DNA from: VAZQ01 sp963712565
Lineage (GTDB): Bacteria > Pseudomonadota > Alphaproteobacteria > Rhizobiales > Xanthobacteraceae
Direction: 5' to 3'
Length of the DNA stretch: 64,000 nt
Assembly (NCBI GenBank): GCA_963712565.1
Contig: CAVQIP010000055.1
Coordinates: 124,001 to 188,000, forward strand
Part shown: positions 16,477-24,235 of the stretch, in pieces
How positions within the stretch are numbered: the stretch's first letter is position 1
How the letters are laid out: each line of letters begins with the position of its first letter
Translations under genes and position numbers: made by a program
The notes under the pieces: model-generated
Databases searched by the model: none
Seen by the model: only the letters and a program-made list of their open reading frames with translations
What the model was told of the DNA's origin: nothing

Positions 16477-18480
16477 TCAGCGCGTGATGGGGCGCGGCGG
16501 GACCGGCCGACCCGGGCGCGCGGCGTGGCCGCTGCCGAACCCGCCGAACAACGTTTCGAAGAACGAGACGGTGCGCGGCGGCGCCACGGCACGCCGCTGA
16601 CTCGTCGATGCCACCTCTTGCTCGCGCTTGCGCTCCTGCATCGACTCGATCGTGCCGCGCTCGCTCTTGATCGCCGCCACGGTCCGGCTGTCGAGGTTGT
16701 AGACATCGCGGCGGGTCTGCAGCTTGCCGGCGTCGTCGACGAAGGCGGTCTGATAGGTCAGATGGACCCAAATCGGGACCGGCAGCTGAATGTCCTGCTC
16801 GCCGCTGCCGAACATGCGCTGCACCTTGTCGGCGGTCCAGTTCTCGCTCGGACGCGCGATGTTGAACAGGACCTCGGCGTATTTCGCCGGATCCTGCACG
16901 CGCATGCAGCCGTGGCTGTAGGCGCGCGCATCATGCGCGAACAGCTGCTTGTCCGGAGTATCGTGCTGGTAGACCAGGAACCGGTTGGGGAAGTTGAAGC
17001 GGATGCGGCCGAGCGCATTGGCTGCGCCGGGTGGTTGATAGATGTGCACGCTGCCGTCGCGATTGTAGATGACCTTGAGGCCCATCCGCTCCAGCACGGT
17101 CGGATCCTGCTGCAGCGCCGGCAGATATTCGTTGTGCACGATCGACGGCGGCACGTTCCAGGTCGGATTGATGGTGATGTATTTCATCGTCTCGCTGAGC
17201 AGCGGCGTCGCCATGTCGGGCTTGCCGATCACGATCCGGGTGGTCCAGACCTGGCTGCCGTTGTGCATCACCTTGAGCGTGAAGTCCGGCAGGTTGACCA
17301 CGACGTGGGCTGCGCCGAGATCGCGCGGATACCAGCGCCAGCGTTCCATGTTGGCGATGATGAGTTCGATCGACCTGTCGCGCGGCGGGCCGTTGAGCTC
17401 CCTCACGGTCTTGGCATCGAGGTGGCCGGTGGCCGGCAGCTCCTGAGCGCGCTGGAACTTCTTTACTGCCTCGGCGAGCTTGGCGTCGTACCTGAGGTCG
17501 GAAGCGTCGCCGCTCAGCCCGAGCTTCTCGCGCAGCAAGGGAACGCGCGGGTCTTCCATCGGCGACTTGGCGTTGAGCTTGAGCAGCTGGCCGTCGGCAA
17601 TCGCCTTGCTGGTGCCGCCGGCCTTGCCGCGCAGCTCGGCGAGCACGGCCTTGAGCTTCTTGTAGGCCTGATGCGGGGGGCTGAAATCGTCGAGCGCCTT
17701 GCCGGCATCGGCGGCGTCGGCGATCTTGCCCAGCACCTCGGCGGTCTCGGGCGGCGCTTGCGCCAGCTCGATGTTGCGGCTGATGCGGGTATAGGGGAAG
17801 CGCCCGGCCTGCACGTGGCGCGCGTAGGTGAGTACCGTCTGCACGAGCTTGAGCTCGGCCTCGGCCGCAGCGTCCGGGCTCAGTCCGGCGAGCGTCGGGA
17901 TCTTGTACTCGCTGGCTTCGAGGCCGTCGGTATCGGCATCCTTGAGACGCGCGATCACGGCCTTGGCGCGGGCGTTTTCGACGCCCTTCTCGAGCCACAT
18001 GGGGGCGAAGGTGCGCTTCTGGTAGAAGACCTCGACGGCGGCCTGCTCCCTCTTGCCGGCGAAAATCTTGTCGGTCTTGGCGGCGAGCAGGTCGCGAATC
18101 TTTTCCGCTACCGCGCGATCGGCGGGATCGAGCGCCGCCATCGGATCGGGTGGTGCCGTCTGCTCGGTCGCGACCGTGGGATTGGCAGGCGCTGCAACAT
18201 CCTTGGCAGCCTCGGCTGCGCTCGGCGCCGGCGCGGCGCTCGCGGCAGCCGGATTTGCATCTGGCGCGCCCGCTACCGCATCCGGCGCGGCCGGAGCTCC
18301 GCTCGCCTCCGCTGCTGGCGCGGAAGCGCTTTGCGCGCCCTGTTGCTCGGCGGGCGCTGCCGCCGGCGTCGCGGCGGCCATGCCACCGTCCTGTGCGGCG
18401 GCGGAGGCGCCGATCGAGGCCGCGAGAATCAGCGCCAGCGCCGTGCTCGCCAAGATGCGGTCGTACCGGTGGCCACTCAT
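16477..18480 (-). CDS. L,D-transpeptidase (YcbB-like, YkuD domain)
   Basis: A 667-residue periplasmic enzyme expected to form 3-3 cross-links in peptidoglycan. A signal peptide (residues 1-28) is followed by an Ala/Pro-rich linker to about 115, a helical scaffold region, a peptidoglycan-binding helix set (LRYDAKLAEAVKKFQ and ATGHLDAKTVRELN) and the YkuD catalytic domain with HGCMRV, the nucleophile cysteine near residue 524. The C-terminal 80 residues are basic and low in complexity. The ATG at 18478-18480 gives the signal peptide directly; the frame opens 18 codons earlier. Confidence 0.92.
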   Translation of the reverse strand: MSGHRYDRILASTALALILAASIGASAAAQDGGMAAATPAAAPAEQQGAQSASAPAAEASGAPAAPDAVAGAPDANPAAASAAPAPSAAEAAKDVAAPANPTVATEQTAPPDPMAALDPADRAVAEKIRDLLAAKTDKIFAGKREQAAVEVFYQKRTFAPMWLEKGVENARAKAVIARLKDADTDGLEASEYKIPTLAGLSPDAAAEAELKLVQTVLTYARHVQAGRFPYTRISRNIELAQAPPETAEVLGKIADAADAGKALDDFSPPHQAYKKLKAVLAELRGKAGGTSKAIADGQLLKLNAKSPMEDPRVPLLREKLGLSGDASDLRYDAKLAEAVKKFQRAQELPATGHLDAKTVRELNGPPRDRSIELIIANMERWRWYPRDLGAAHVVVNLPDFTLKVMHNGSQVWTTRIVIGKPDMATPLLSETMKYITINPTWNVPPSIVHNEYLPALQQDPTVLERMGLKVIYNRDGSVHIYQPPGAANALGRIRFNFPNRFLVYQHDTPDKQLFAHDARAYSHGCMRVQDPAKYAEVLFNIARPSENWTADKVQRMFGSGEQDIQLPVPIWVHLTYQTAFVDDAGKLQTRRDVYNLDSRTVAAIKSERGTIESMQERKREQEVASTSQRRAVAPPRTVSFFETLFGGFGSGHAARPGRPVPPRPITR

Positions 18481-18640
18481 CAGGACAATCTCCCCAAGTT
18501 CCAACGGGACCGCATTAAGTGCGAGGCCCCACATTCAGATCCGCCTGCGCCCATTCGATTCCAAAACTGACTTGAATTGGCCCGCGCACGCAACAAGTGA
18601 GCGTTTCCTGCCCGTTGAATTTGGCCGTTTTTTGCGCGCT

Positions 18641-18721
18641 GTCACCTGGGTGCAACGTATTGTGTGCCTGCAACGTATCGATCGCTTTGCTTTTTTTCGG
18701 AGGTGTCACCTAATTGCAACG
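18641..18721. repeat. Two direct GTCACCT-N3-TGCAACG repeats plus a third TGCAACGTAT
   Basis: GTCACCTGGGTGCAACG at 18641-18657 and GTCACCTAATTGCAACG at 18705-18721 share 14 of 17 bases in the same orientation. TGCAACGTAT also occurs at 18651-18660 and 18669-18678, offset by 18 bp. The second long copy covers the stop codon of the response regulator gene, and AGGTGTCACCT at 18701-18711 is a perfect palindrome. It lies between the response regulator and the L,D-transpeptidase start and could be a regulator binding cluster. Confidence 0.5.
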
Positions 18722-19416
18722 CCGGGTTCTTTTTCCGATATGCCGGCATGGAGCTGCAGCGAATCGAGCTTGCGGTAGAGCGTCGAGCGGCCGATGCGCA
18801 ACCGTCGCGCAACCTCGGACATTTGCCCGCGGTAATGCGTGATGGCGAATCGGATCGCATCGGCTTCGATATCATCGAGGGGGCGCAGTTCACCGTTGCC
18901 GTCGACCAGCGCCAATAGGCCGGCGGCGGGCATGGCGGCGGGCCGCACCGCCGCCGCCACGCGCGAGCGCTTGGCGATGATATCGTGGCAAGACGGCGTG
19001 TCCGAGCGAGGCTGCGTGCTCCGGGCGAGTTCGGCTGCGGGCGCACGGGCGGAAAGCGCGTTGCGCAAGAGAACCCGCAGGCGTTCGGCGTCGACCGGCT
19101 TGATCACGAAATCGGTTGCTTCCGCGCGCATGGCGGTGACCAGGTCGTCGCCGCCGCCGCGCGAGCTCTGCACGATGACCGGAGTGGCAAGGCCGGCCGC
19201 GCGCATCTTCGCGAGCGTGCCGAGGCCGTCGGGATCGGGCATGACGAGGTCGAGCACGACCGCGTCGGTGCGGGCGCTCTCGGCTCCGGCGAGCGCGGCC
19301 ATCGCCGCGTTCCCGCTCGCGGCCATGATCGGCTCGTAGCCGAACTTGCGCACCACGTCGTCGAGGAGCCGCCGCTGTACCGGATCGTCATCGACGATCA
19401 GAACGCGCACCCGCAT
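18706..19416 (-). CDS. Response regulator with receiver and Fis-type HTH, no AAA+ domain
   Basis: A 236-residue protein. The receiver domain (1-120) has D9-D11, the phospho-acceptor D56 in VVLDLVMPDPDG and K106. A linker to about 180 is followed by a Fis-type helix-turn-helix (about 185-222, HYRGQMSEVARRLRIGRSTLYRKLDSL). It resembles NtrC-class regulators that have lost the sigma54-activating ATPase, or ActR/RegA-like architecture with a longer linker. No partner kinase is adjacent. The start at 19416 excludes 13 upstream codons. A perfect TTAA-N7-TTAA box lies 55 bp upstream. Confidence 0.86.
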   Translation of the reverse strand: MRVRVLIVDDDPVQRRLLDDVVRKFGYEPIMAASGNAAMAALAGAESARTDAVVLDLVMPDPDGLGTLAKMRAAGLATPVIVQSSRGGGDDLVTAMRAEATDFVIKPVDAERLRVLLRNALSARAPAAELARSTQPRSDTPSCHDIIAKRSRVAAAVRPAAMPAAGLLALVDGNGELRPLDDIEADAIRFAITHYRGQMSEVARRLRIGRSTLYRKLDSLQLHAGISEKEPGVAIR

Positions 19417-19470
19417 GCCGCAACCTCGGACCGATGGTGTCCCGAATTGGGGCACTGTCGCCGATTACGC

Positions 19471-19485
19471 TTAAGGGGGTGTTAA
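19471..19485. promoter_or_regulatory. Perfect TTAA-N7-TTAA CtrA-type box
   Basis: TTAA at 19471-19474, seven bases, TTAA at 19482-19485. It is 55-70 bp upstream of the response regulator start, in the zone where CtrA acts on promoters. CtrA is the alphaproteobacterial cell-cycle regulator. Confidence 0.5.
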
Positions 19486-19499
19486 AATTGCGGTTGGCC

Positions 19500-19519
19500 G
19501 CGAGGGCGGGCGCCCTCGC
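19500..19519 (-). terminator. Hairpin after the P-type ATPase gene
   Basis: An 8-bp perfect stem GCGAGGGC/GCCCTCGC with a 4-nt loop, 16 bp past the ATPase stop on the minus strand. The T-run follows about 11 nt later rather than directly, so it is not a classical terminator. Confidence 0.35.
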
Positions 19520-19534
19520 ACTTGCTTGCTATCG

Positions 19535-22500
19535 CTACCGGAACGCGCGCGCTGGCGAGGCCCCGAGTGCGGTCCGAGCGGACGCAGCATGCGCGGATGC
19601 GCGCTGATCGCGCGTGCGCAGGAATATCTTGGCCACCTCCATGGCGAGCAACAGGCTGGCGGACACGGCTGTCGCGATCAGCCAGTCCGTGAGTGACAGC
19701 GACACCGTGTGGAATGCGGTCTGCAACGCCGGCAGATAGATCACCAGCATGTGCGTACCCAGCGAAACGACGACTGCGACGAGCAGCCATTTGTTCTCGA
19801 AGAAACCTCGGAACGCGCTGCGCCGTCGCGAACGGCAATTGTAGACATCGAACAACTGGAACATCATCAGTGTCGTAAAAGCCATGGTGCGGGCGTGCGC
19901 TTCGTCGTCGGCATTCGGTCCCGTGCCGGTCGCGAACAGCGTGATCAAGCCGCCGGGATAGTAGGCGTCGAGCACCGCGACCGTGCCGACCATCATCAGC
20001 AGGCCGATGCAGGCGAGGCGGATCCAGTCCTCGGTCCAGAGCACGCCGGAGCCGTGCCGGCGCGGCGGCCGCGTCATGATGTCGCGGTCCTTGGGATCGA
20101 CGCCGAGCGCGAGCGCGGGCGGCCCGTCGGTGATGAGGTTGATCCACAAGAGCTGGGCGGCGAGCAGCGGCAGGAACAACCCGATGTCCGCCGAGACGAG
20201 GCCGAGCATTCCCGCGAGCATCACGCCGACGAACATCGTAAGCAATTCGCCGGCGTTCGTGGACAGGAGATAGATCAGATATTTCTGGATGTTGTCGTAA
20301 ACGCCGCGGCCTTCCTCGATGGCTTTGACGATGCTGGCGAAATTGTCGTCGGTCAGCACCATGTCGGCAGCCTCCTTGGACACGTCGGTGCCGGTGATGC
20401 CCATGGCGACGCCGATATTGGCGGTCCTGAGGGCGGGGGCATCGTTGATGCCGTCGCCGGTCATGGCGACGATGTGGCCTTTGCGCTGCAGCGCCTCGAC
20501 GATACGCAGCTTCTGCTCGGGATCGACGCGGGCGAAAACGCGCACCTGCTCGATGACCGTGTCGAGCTCGGCGTCCGCCAAATTGCGCAGTTCGGAGCCG
20601 GTCACCAGCCGCGCGCCCGGCTCGAAAATGTCGAGCTCGCGGGCGATCGCCTCGGCGGTCGCCGGGTGGTCGCCGGTGATCATCACCGAGCGGATATGCG
20701 CGCGCTTGGCGGTGGCGACGGCGACCTTCGCCTCCGCTCGCGGCGGGTCGATCATGCCGACCAGGCCGAGCAGGACGAGGTCGTGCTCGATGCTGTCCGG
20801 CAGCTCGATCGTCGCCATGCCATCGGCGCTGCCGGCCCGCGAGTCGAGACCAAGCGATGCGGCCGACACCGTGCGCGTCGCGATGGCCAGCACGCGCAGC
20901 GCCTGGCCGGCGAGCGCATCGTTGCGTCGCGCAAGCTCGGCGCGGCGGTCCTCGTCAAGCGGGACCACCTTGCCGTCCGCCAGCAGGTAACGGGCATTTC
21001 GCGAGCAGAATCTCGGGCGCGCCCTTGACGAAGACGCGCAATTCGCCGGGCTTCTCGCGATCGACGGTGGACCGTGGTATGGCGCTTGCGTTCGGAAGTG
21101 AAGGGGATTTCTGCAATTCGAGGCAAGGCCGCAAGCTCGTCCTCGGCGACGCCGAACTTGCGCGCCGCGACGATCAGCGCGCCTTCGGTCGGGTCGCCCT
21201 GCACGCGCCAGCGTCCCTCGCTGTTGGTAAGCGCCGCGTCGTTGGCGAGCGCCGCCGCGCGCAGCGTTTCCGCAACGGCGTCGCGAACCGGCGACGCCTC
21301 GGCGAGCGGCGCTCCCTCGACAGTGAAGTCGCCTTCGGGGATGTAGCCGCTGCCGCCGACCTCGACCAGCGCGCCGGACGTGGCGATCGCGCGCACCGTC
21401 ATCTCGTTCCGCGTCAGCGTGCCGGTCTTGTCCGAGCAGATCACGGTCGCGGCGCCGAGCGTCTCGACCGCCGGCAGCTTGCGCACGATCGCGTTCGCCG
21501 CCGCCATCCGCCGTACGCCGAGGCTCAGTCCGACGGTCACGATCGCCGGCAGCGCCTCGGGGATCGCGGCGACCGCCAACGCCACGGCGAACAGGAACAG
21601 GCTCAGAACGGCGGTGAGGTTCATCACTGGACTGGTGATGAGCCCGGTCGCGAAGACGACGGCGCAAATTCCGAGCATGATGATGCTCAGCCGCTTGCCG
21701 GTGCGGTCGAGCTCCTGCTGCAGCGGCGTCGGCTCTTTTTCGGCGGCTTCGAGCAGGCCCGCGATGCGGCCCGATCTCGGTCGACATGCCGGTGGCGACC
21801 ACCAGGGCGCGGCCGCGGCCATAGGTGGCGACCGTGCTGGAGAACAGCATGTTGCGGCGGTCGCCGATGCCGACGTCGGCGTCGATCGGCTGCGTTTCCT
21901 TGGTGACCGGCATGCTCTCGCCGGTCAGGGGCGCCTCGTCGGTGTGCAGATTGGCGCTCTCGATGACGCGGGCATCGGCCGGGATCTTGTCGCCGGCCTC
22001 GACCATGACGATGTCGCCCGGCACGACGTCATGGGCGGCGATGCGCTGGCGCTCGCCGTCGCGAATCACTGTCGATTCGGGTGCGGCAAGGGCCATCAGC
22101 GCCCGAACCGAGCGTTCGGCGCGCAATTCCTGGAAGAAGCCGAGCAGGGCGTTCAGCACGACGATGAGCAAGATGACGATGGCCTCGTAGGGCAGGGCGG
22201 TCTCGCGCGGGTCCTGCAGCAGCCATTCGAGCATCGAGATGACGGTGGCGACGAGCAGGATGATCACCAGGAAGTTCTGGAATTGCTCGATCAGCCGTGT
22301 CCACCAGGGTGTTTCCGGGGCGCTCTTGAGCTGGTTCGGACCGTATCGCCCAAGGCGTCGCTGCGCCTCGGTTCGGCTCAAGCCGCGTGCAATGTCGGAG
22401 CCCAGCGCCGAGACCACCGCTTGCGCCGGCGCGCGATGGGGGGCGATCAGAAGGCTTTCGGCCAGCACGGCGCCGTCTCGAATCGCGGAACGCGGGGCGT

Positions 22501-22555
22501 GCGGCTTCTCGATATCCAACGGCACTTGGGCTGACGGCTTTTGATGCAGGTTCAC
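19535..22555 (-). CDS. Cation-transporting P-type ATPase (P2, Ca2+-ATPase-like), broken by three +1 frameshifts
   Basis: A P2-type ATPase of about 1005 residues after frame repair, resembling bacterial Ca2+ or multi-cation pumps. N- and C-terminal parts are in one frame: the N-terminal cation ATPase domain, LTGES, GDGINDAPAL and the six C-terminal helices. The phosphorylation domain with SDKTGTLTRNE lies in a second frame (about 21064-21770), and a short stretch (about 20995-21061, KPGELRVFVKGAPEILLAK) in a third. One extra base each near 21771 (GGG for GG on the coding strand), near 21062 and near 20993 (CCC for CC) explains all three switches. No other lesion is seen, so sequence error is as likely as gene decay. 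Confidence 0.8.
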   Translation of the reverse strand: MNLHQKPSAQVPLDIEKPHAPRSAIRDGAVLAESLLIAPHRAPAQAVVSALGSDIARGLSRTEAQRRLGRYGPNQLKSAPETPWWTRLIEQFQNFLVIILLVATVISMLEWLLQDPRETALPYEAIVILLIVVLNALLGFFQELRAERSVRALMALAAPESTVIRDGERQRIAAHDVVPGDIVMVEAGDKIPADARVIESANLHTDEAPLTGESMPVTKETQPIDADVGIGDRRNMLFSSTVATYGRGRALVVATGMSTEIGPHRGPARSRRKRADAAAAGARPHRQAAEHHHARNLRRRLRDRAHHQSSDEPHRRSEPVPVRRGVGGRRDPRGAAGDRDRRTEPRRTADGGGERDRAQAAGGRDARRRDRDLLGQDRHADAERDDGARDRHVRRAGRGRRQRLHPRRRLHCRGSAARRGVAGSRRRCGNAARGGARQRRGAYQQRGTLARAGRPDRRRADRRGAQVRRRRGRACGLASNCRNPLHFRTQAPYHGPPSIARSPANCASSSRARPRFCSRNARYLLADGKVVPLDEDRRAELARRNDALAGQALRVLAIATRTVSAASLGLDSRAGSADGMATIELPDSIEHDLVLLGLVGMIDPPRAEAKVAVATAKRAHIRSVMITGDHPATAEAIARELDIFEPGARLVTGSELRNLADAELDTVIEQVRVFARVDPEQKLRIVEALQRKGHIVAMTGDGINDAPALRTANIGVAMGITGTDVSKEAADMVLTDDNFASIVKAIEEGRGVYDNIQKYLIYLLSTNAGELLTMFVGVMLAGMLGLVSADIGLFLPLLAAQLLWINLITDGPPALALGVDPKDRDIMTRPPRRHGSGVLWTEDWIRLACIGLLMMVGTVAVLDAYYPGGLITLFATGTGPNADDEAHARTMAFTTLMMFQLFDVYNCRSRRRSAFRGFFENKWLLVAVVVSLGTHMLVIYLPALQTAFHTVSLSLTDWLIATAVSASLLLAMEVAKIFLRTRDQRASAHAASARTALGASPARAFR

Positions 22556-22644
22556 GATGCAATCCTCATGTGCTCATCGGATTTCGCAACGACAGGCGGC
22601 CTCCGTCGGCGTTCGGACGGATATCGCCCAGCATGCGCGCTGGC

Positions 22645-23016
22645 TCAGTTCTCGCGGTGCGTTCCTTCCATCAGCCGCACCATCTGATCGGGATCGATCA
22701 GCGAGGTGGCGCAAATCCCGATGAAGGTGAGCGCGCCGGCGACATCCCAGTAGGTCACTTGGGGAGTTGCTTGGTCAGTCCCTGGAGCCTGCTCGGATGG
22801 GCGTCCCCGGCTCCACGCCACGAGCGCGACCAAGCCTGCGAGAACGAAGAGCAGCGTGCTGGTCAACGGGAATACCAAGTCACTTGGCAGCATGGTGGTG
22901 GACACCACCAAGACAGCAAAGGCGATCAGGAGAACGACGGCGAACGTGACCGGCGGGCCGAGCATCCAAGGACCGCTCCGACGTGCGAAATCTTTGACCG
23001 AGTGGGTGATTGCCAT
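22645..23016 (-). CDS. Small integral membrane protein of unknown function
   Basis: A 123-residue protein with three likely membrane helices (about residues 15-45, 50-72 and 93-112) separated by a short polar loop. No family is recognised. The ATG at 23014-23016 is chosen because GGAGGAG lies six bases before it, a near-ideal ribosome-binding site. It is immediately upstream of the P-type ATPase gene in the same direction (89-bp gap) and could be cotranscribed with it, and it is divergent from the XRE regulator gene. Confidence 0.65.
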   Translation of the reverse strand: MAITHSVKDFARRSGPWMLGPPVTFAVVLLIAFAVLVVSTTMLPSDLVFPLTSTLLFVLAGLVALVAWSRGRPSEQAPGTDQATPQVTYWDVAGALTFIGICATSLIDPDQMVRLMEGTHREN

Positions 23017-23138
23017 GTCGCTCCTCCGCATGTTCTGGCCCCTGCGGCCGCCGGCAGGCCGCGGCAGGGCTCCTCATTCAGGCCTCTTTTCGCGATCTTG
23101 AATTGTGCTATTATGCGTTTGGCGATCTTCGATTAATG

Positions 23139-23153
23139 TATACTAGTTTAGTA
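23139..23153 (+). promoter_or_regulatory. -10 box overlapping an inverted repeat upstream of the XRE gene
   Basis: TATACT at 23139-23144 looks like a -10 element, and TACTA-GTT-TAGTA at 23141-23153 is a perfect inverted repeat overlapping it, in an unusually AT-rich stretch between two divergent genes. This would suit autoregulation by the XRE protein. No good -35 element is seen at the expected distance. Confidence 0.4.
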
Positions 23154-23169
23154 ACTCTGAAACGCAGCA

Positions 23170-23496
23170 ATGGCAAGTTCAGTTCCACGGGCGGGAGCAC
23201 GGATGCAGTTCGCAAAGGCAGCACCGGCGGCCAAAGAATTGCGCCGGCAAGCCGGCGCTTGGCTCAAGGAATTGAGGGGTCGCGCGGGATTGTCGCAGCT
23301 TCAACTCGCCGAGCGGCTGAACCTCAAATACTACACCTTCGTTTCCCAGGTGGAGAACGGCTTTGGGCGGGTGCCGACCGAGAGCATGGAAGCCTGGGCG
23401 CGGGCGCTCGGCGCTGACCCGCCGACCTTCGCGCGCCAATTGCTCTCGTTCTACGATCCGGAGCTCCATCGACTGCTGTTCGAGGTGAAGGCATGA
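23170..23496 (+). CDS. XRE-family transcriptional regulator
   Basis: A 108-residue DNA-binding protein. A Cro/CI-type helix-turn-helix spans about residues 25-80 (WLKELRGRAGLSQLQLAERLNLKYYTFVSQVENG); the recognition helix is followed by GFGRVPTESMEAWARALG, as in other XRE proteins. There is no ligand domain. The start could be 23170 or the ATG at 23203; neither has a strong Shine-Dalgarno sequence. Its stop overlaps the next gene's start as ATGA, so the two are translationally coupled. An inverted repeat lies 17 bp upstream. Confidence 0.85.
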   Translation: MASSVPRAGARMQFAKAAPAAKELRRQAGAWLKELRGRAGLSQLQLAERLNLKYYTFVSQVENGFGRVPTESMEAWARALGADPPTFARQLLSFYDPELHRLLFEVKA

Positions 23497-23957
23497 CGGT
23501 GATCGCGTTTCTTCCTGGTCCCGCCGGGCGACGTGTCGGGCGCGACGGCGGATGGCGGGCGGCCGAGCTCGAGACCATCGTGCAAAGTTTGACGCCCCCG
23601 CTCGGCAGCGGACATTCGGGTGGCTGGGATGTGGGGGTGACCGAGATCGGCGACCCGCAATTCTACCTGCTCGGCCCGCCGCCGCACGACGAGTGCATCC
23701 TGTGCATCTCGCGCCTCGGCCGCGTCTATGTGTTGGAAGACGGGGCCGGCCAAGTACTGTTCGAGCACAACAGCCTGGTCGTACTGGCCGAGCAGGCGAC
23801 CTCGGTCCTGCGGAAAAAGAAAGCGCAGATCGTCGCCCGCGCCGCGCTCATCTGGTGCGCGGTGCGCGCGACCTTCGAAGAGAAGCTCGAGGTCGTCATG
23901 GGTGAAAGCGAGGAGCTGCTCACTCACGTGGCGCCGCAGCTCGCCGCATTTGCATGA
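23493..23957 (+). CDS. Hypothetical protein coupled to the XRE regulator
   Basis: A 154-residue soluble protein of unknown function, starting within the stop codon of the XRE gene. It is a mixed alpha/beta sequence with a central GPPPHDECILCISRLGRVYV segment and two cysteines in CILC, then a charged region with KKKAQIVARAALIW. No signal peptide or membrane helix is seen. Coupling suggests it works with the regulator, perhaps as a sensor or partner, but I recognise no toxin or protease motif. Confidence 0.7.
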   Translation: MTVIAFLPGPAGRRVGRDGGWRAAELETIVQSLTPPLGSGHSGGWDVGVTEIGDPQFYLLGPPPHDECILCISRLGRVYVLEDGAGQVLFEHNSLVVLAEQATSVLRKKKAQIVARAALIWCAVRATFEEKLEVVMGESEELLTHVAPQLAAFA

Positions 23958-24235
23958 TTGGCGCCGGTTGCAGTCGAGAAATTTCCCCGCCCGCGCTGTG
24001 CGCCCGATCTGGCACGGACTCGCGAAGGCGAGGCGTTGCGGTCGCGAGCGGTAAAATGCGAGGTCATATTGAGTTGATGTCGCTCATGATTTTAGGTAAC
24101 GCTTGATGACTGTTTTAGCGATTGCGCGGCGGCGGGCGTTGACCCTGTGCAGCGTGCACGCTCTCGTCCCCTGCGTTACGAGCCTTGCCTTACGGCGACG
24201 TCGCCGCCCGAGATCACCGGTCATTCGCGATCGTC

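Noticed and set aside
14639..18570. Very long open frames antisense to the DUF882 and L,D-transpeptidase genes (over 500 and 680 codons)
   Set aside because: They are mirror frames of high-GC genes: Arg/Gly/His-rich, no domain signature. The opposite strand carries clear family motifs and a signal peptide.
19535..22555. Programmed frameshifting in the P-type ATPase
   Set aside because: Three independent shifts would be needed, no slippery heptamer or pseudoknot is evident, and the sites lie in short G/C runs, better explained by insertions.
23170..23957. XRE pair as a toxin-antitoxin or restriction-control system
   Set aside because: The second protein shows no RelE, HipA, ImmA-like protease (HExxH) or nuclease motif, and no phage or restriction genes are near.
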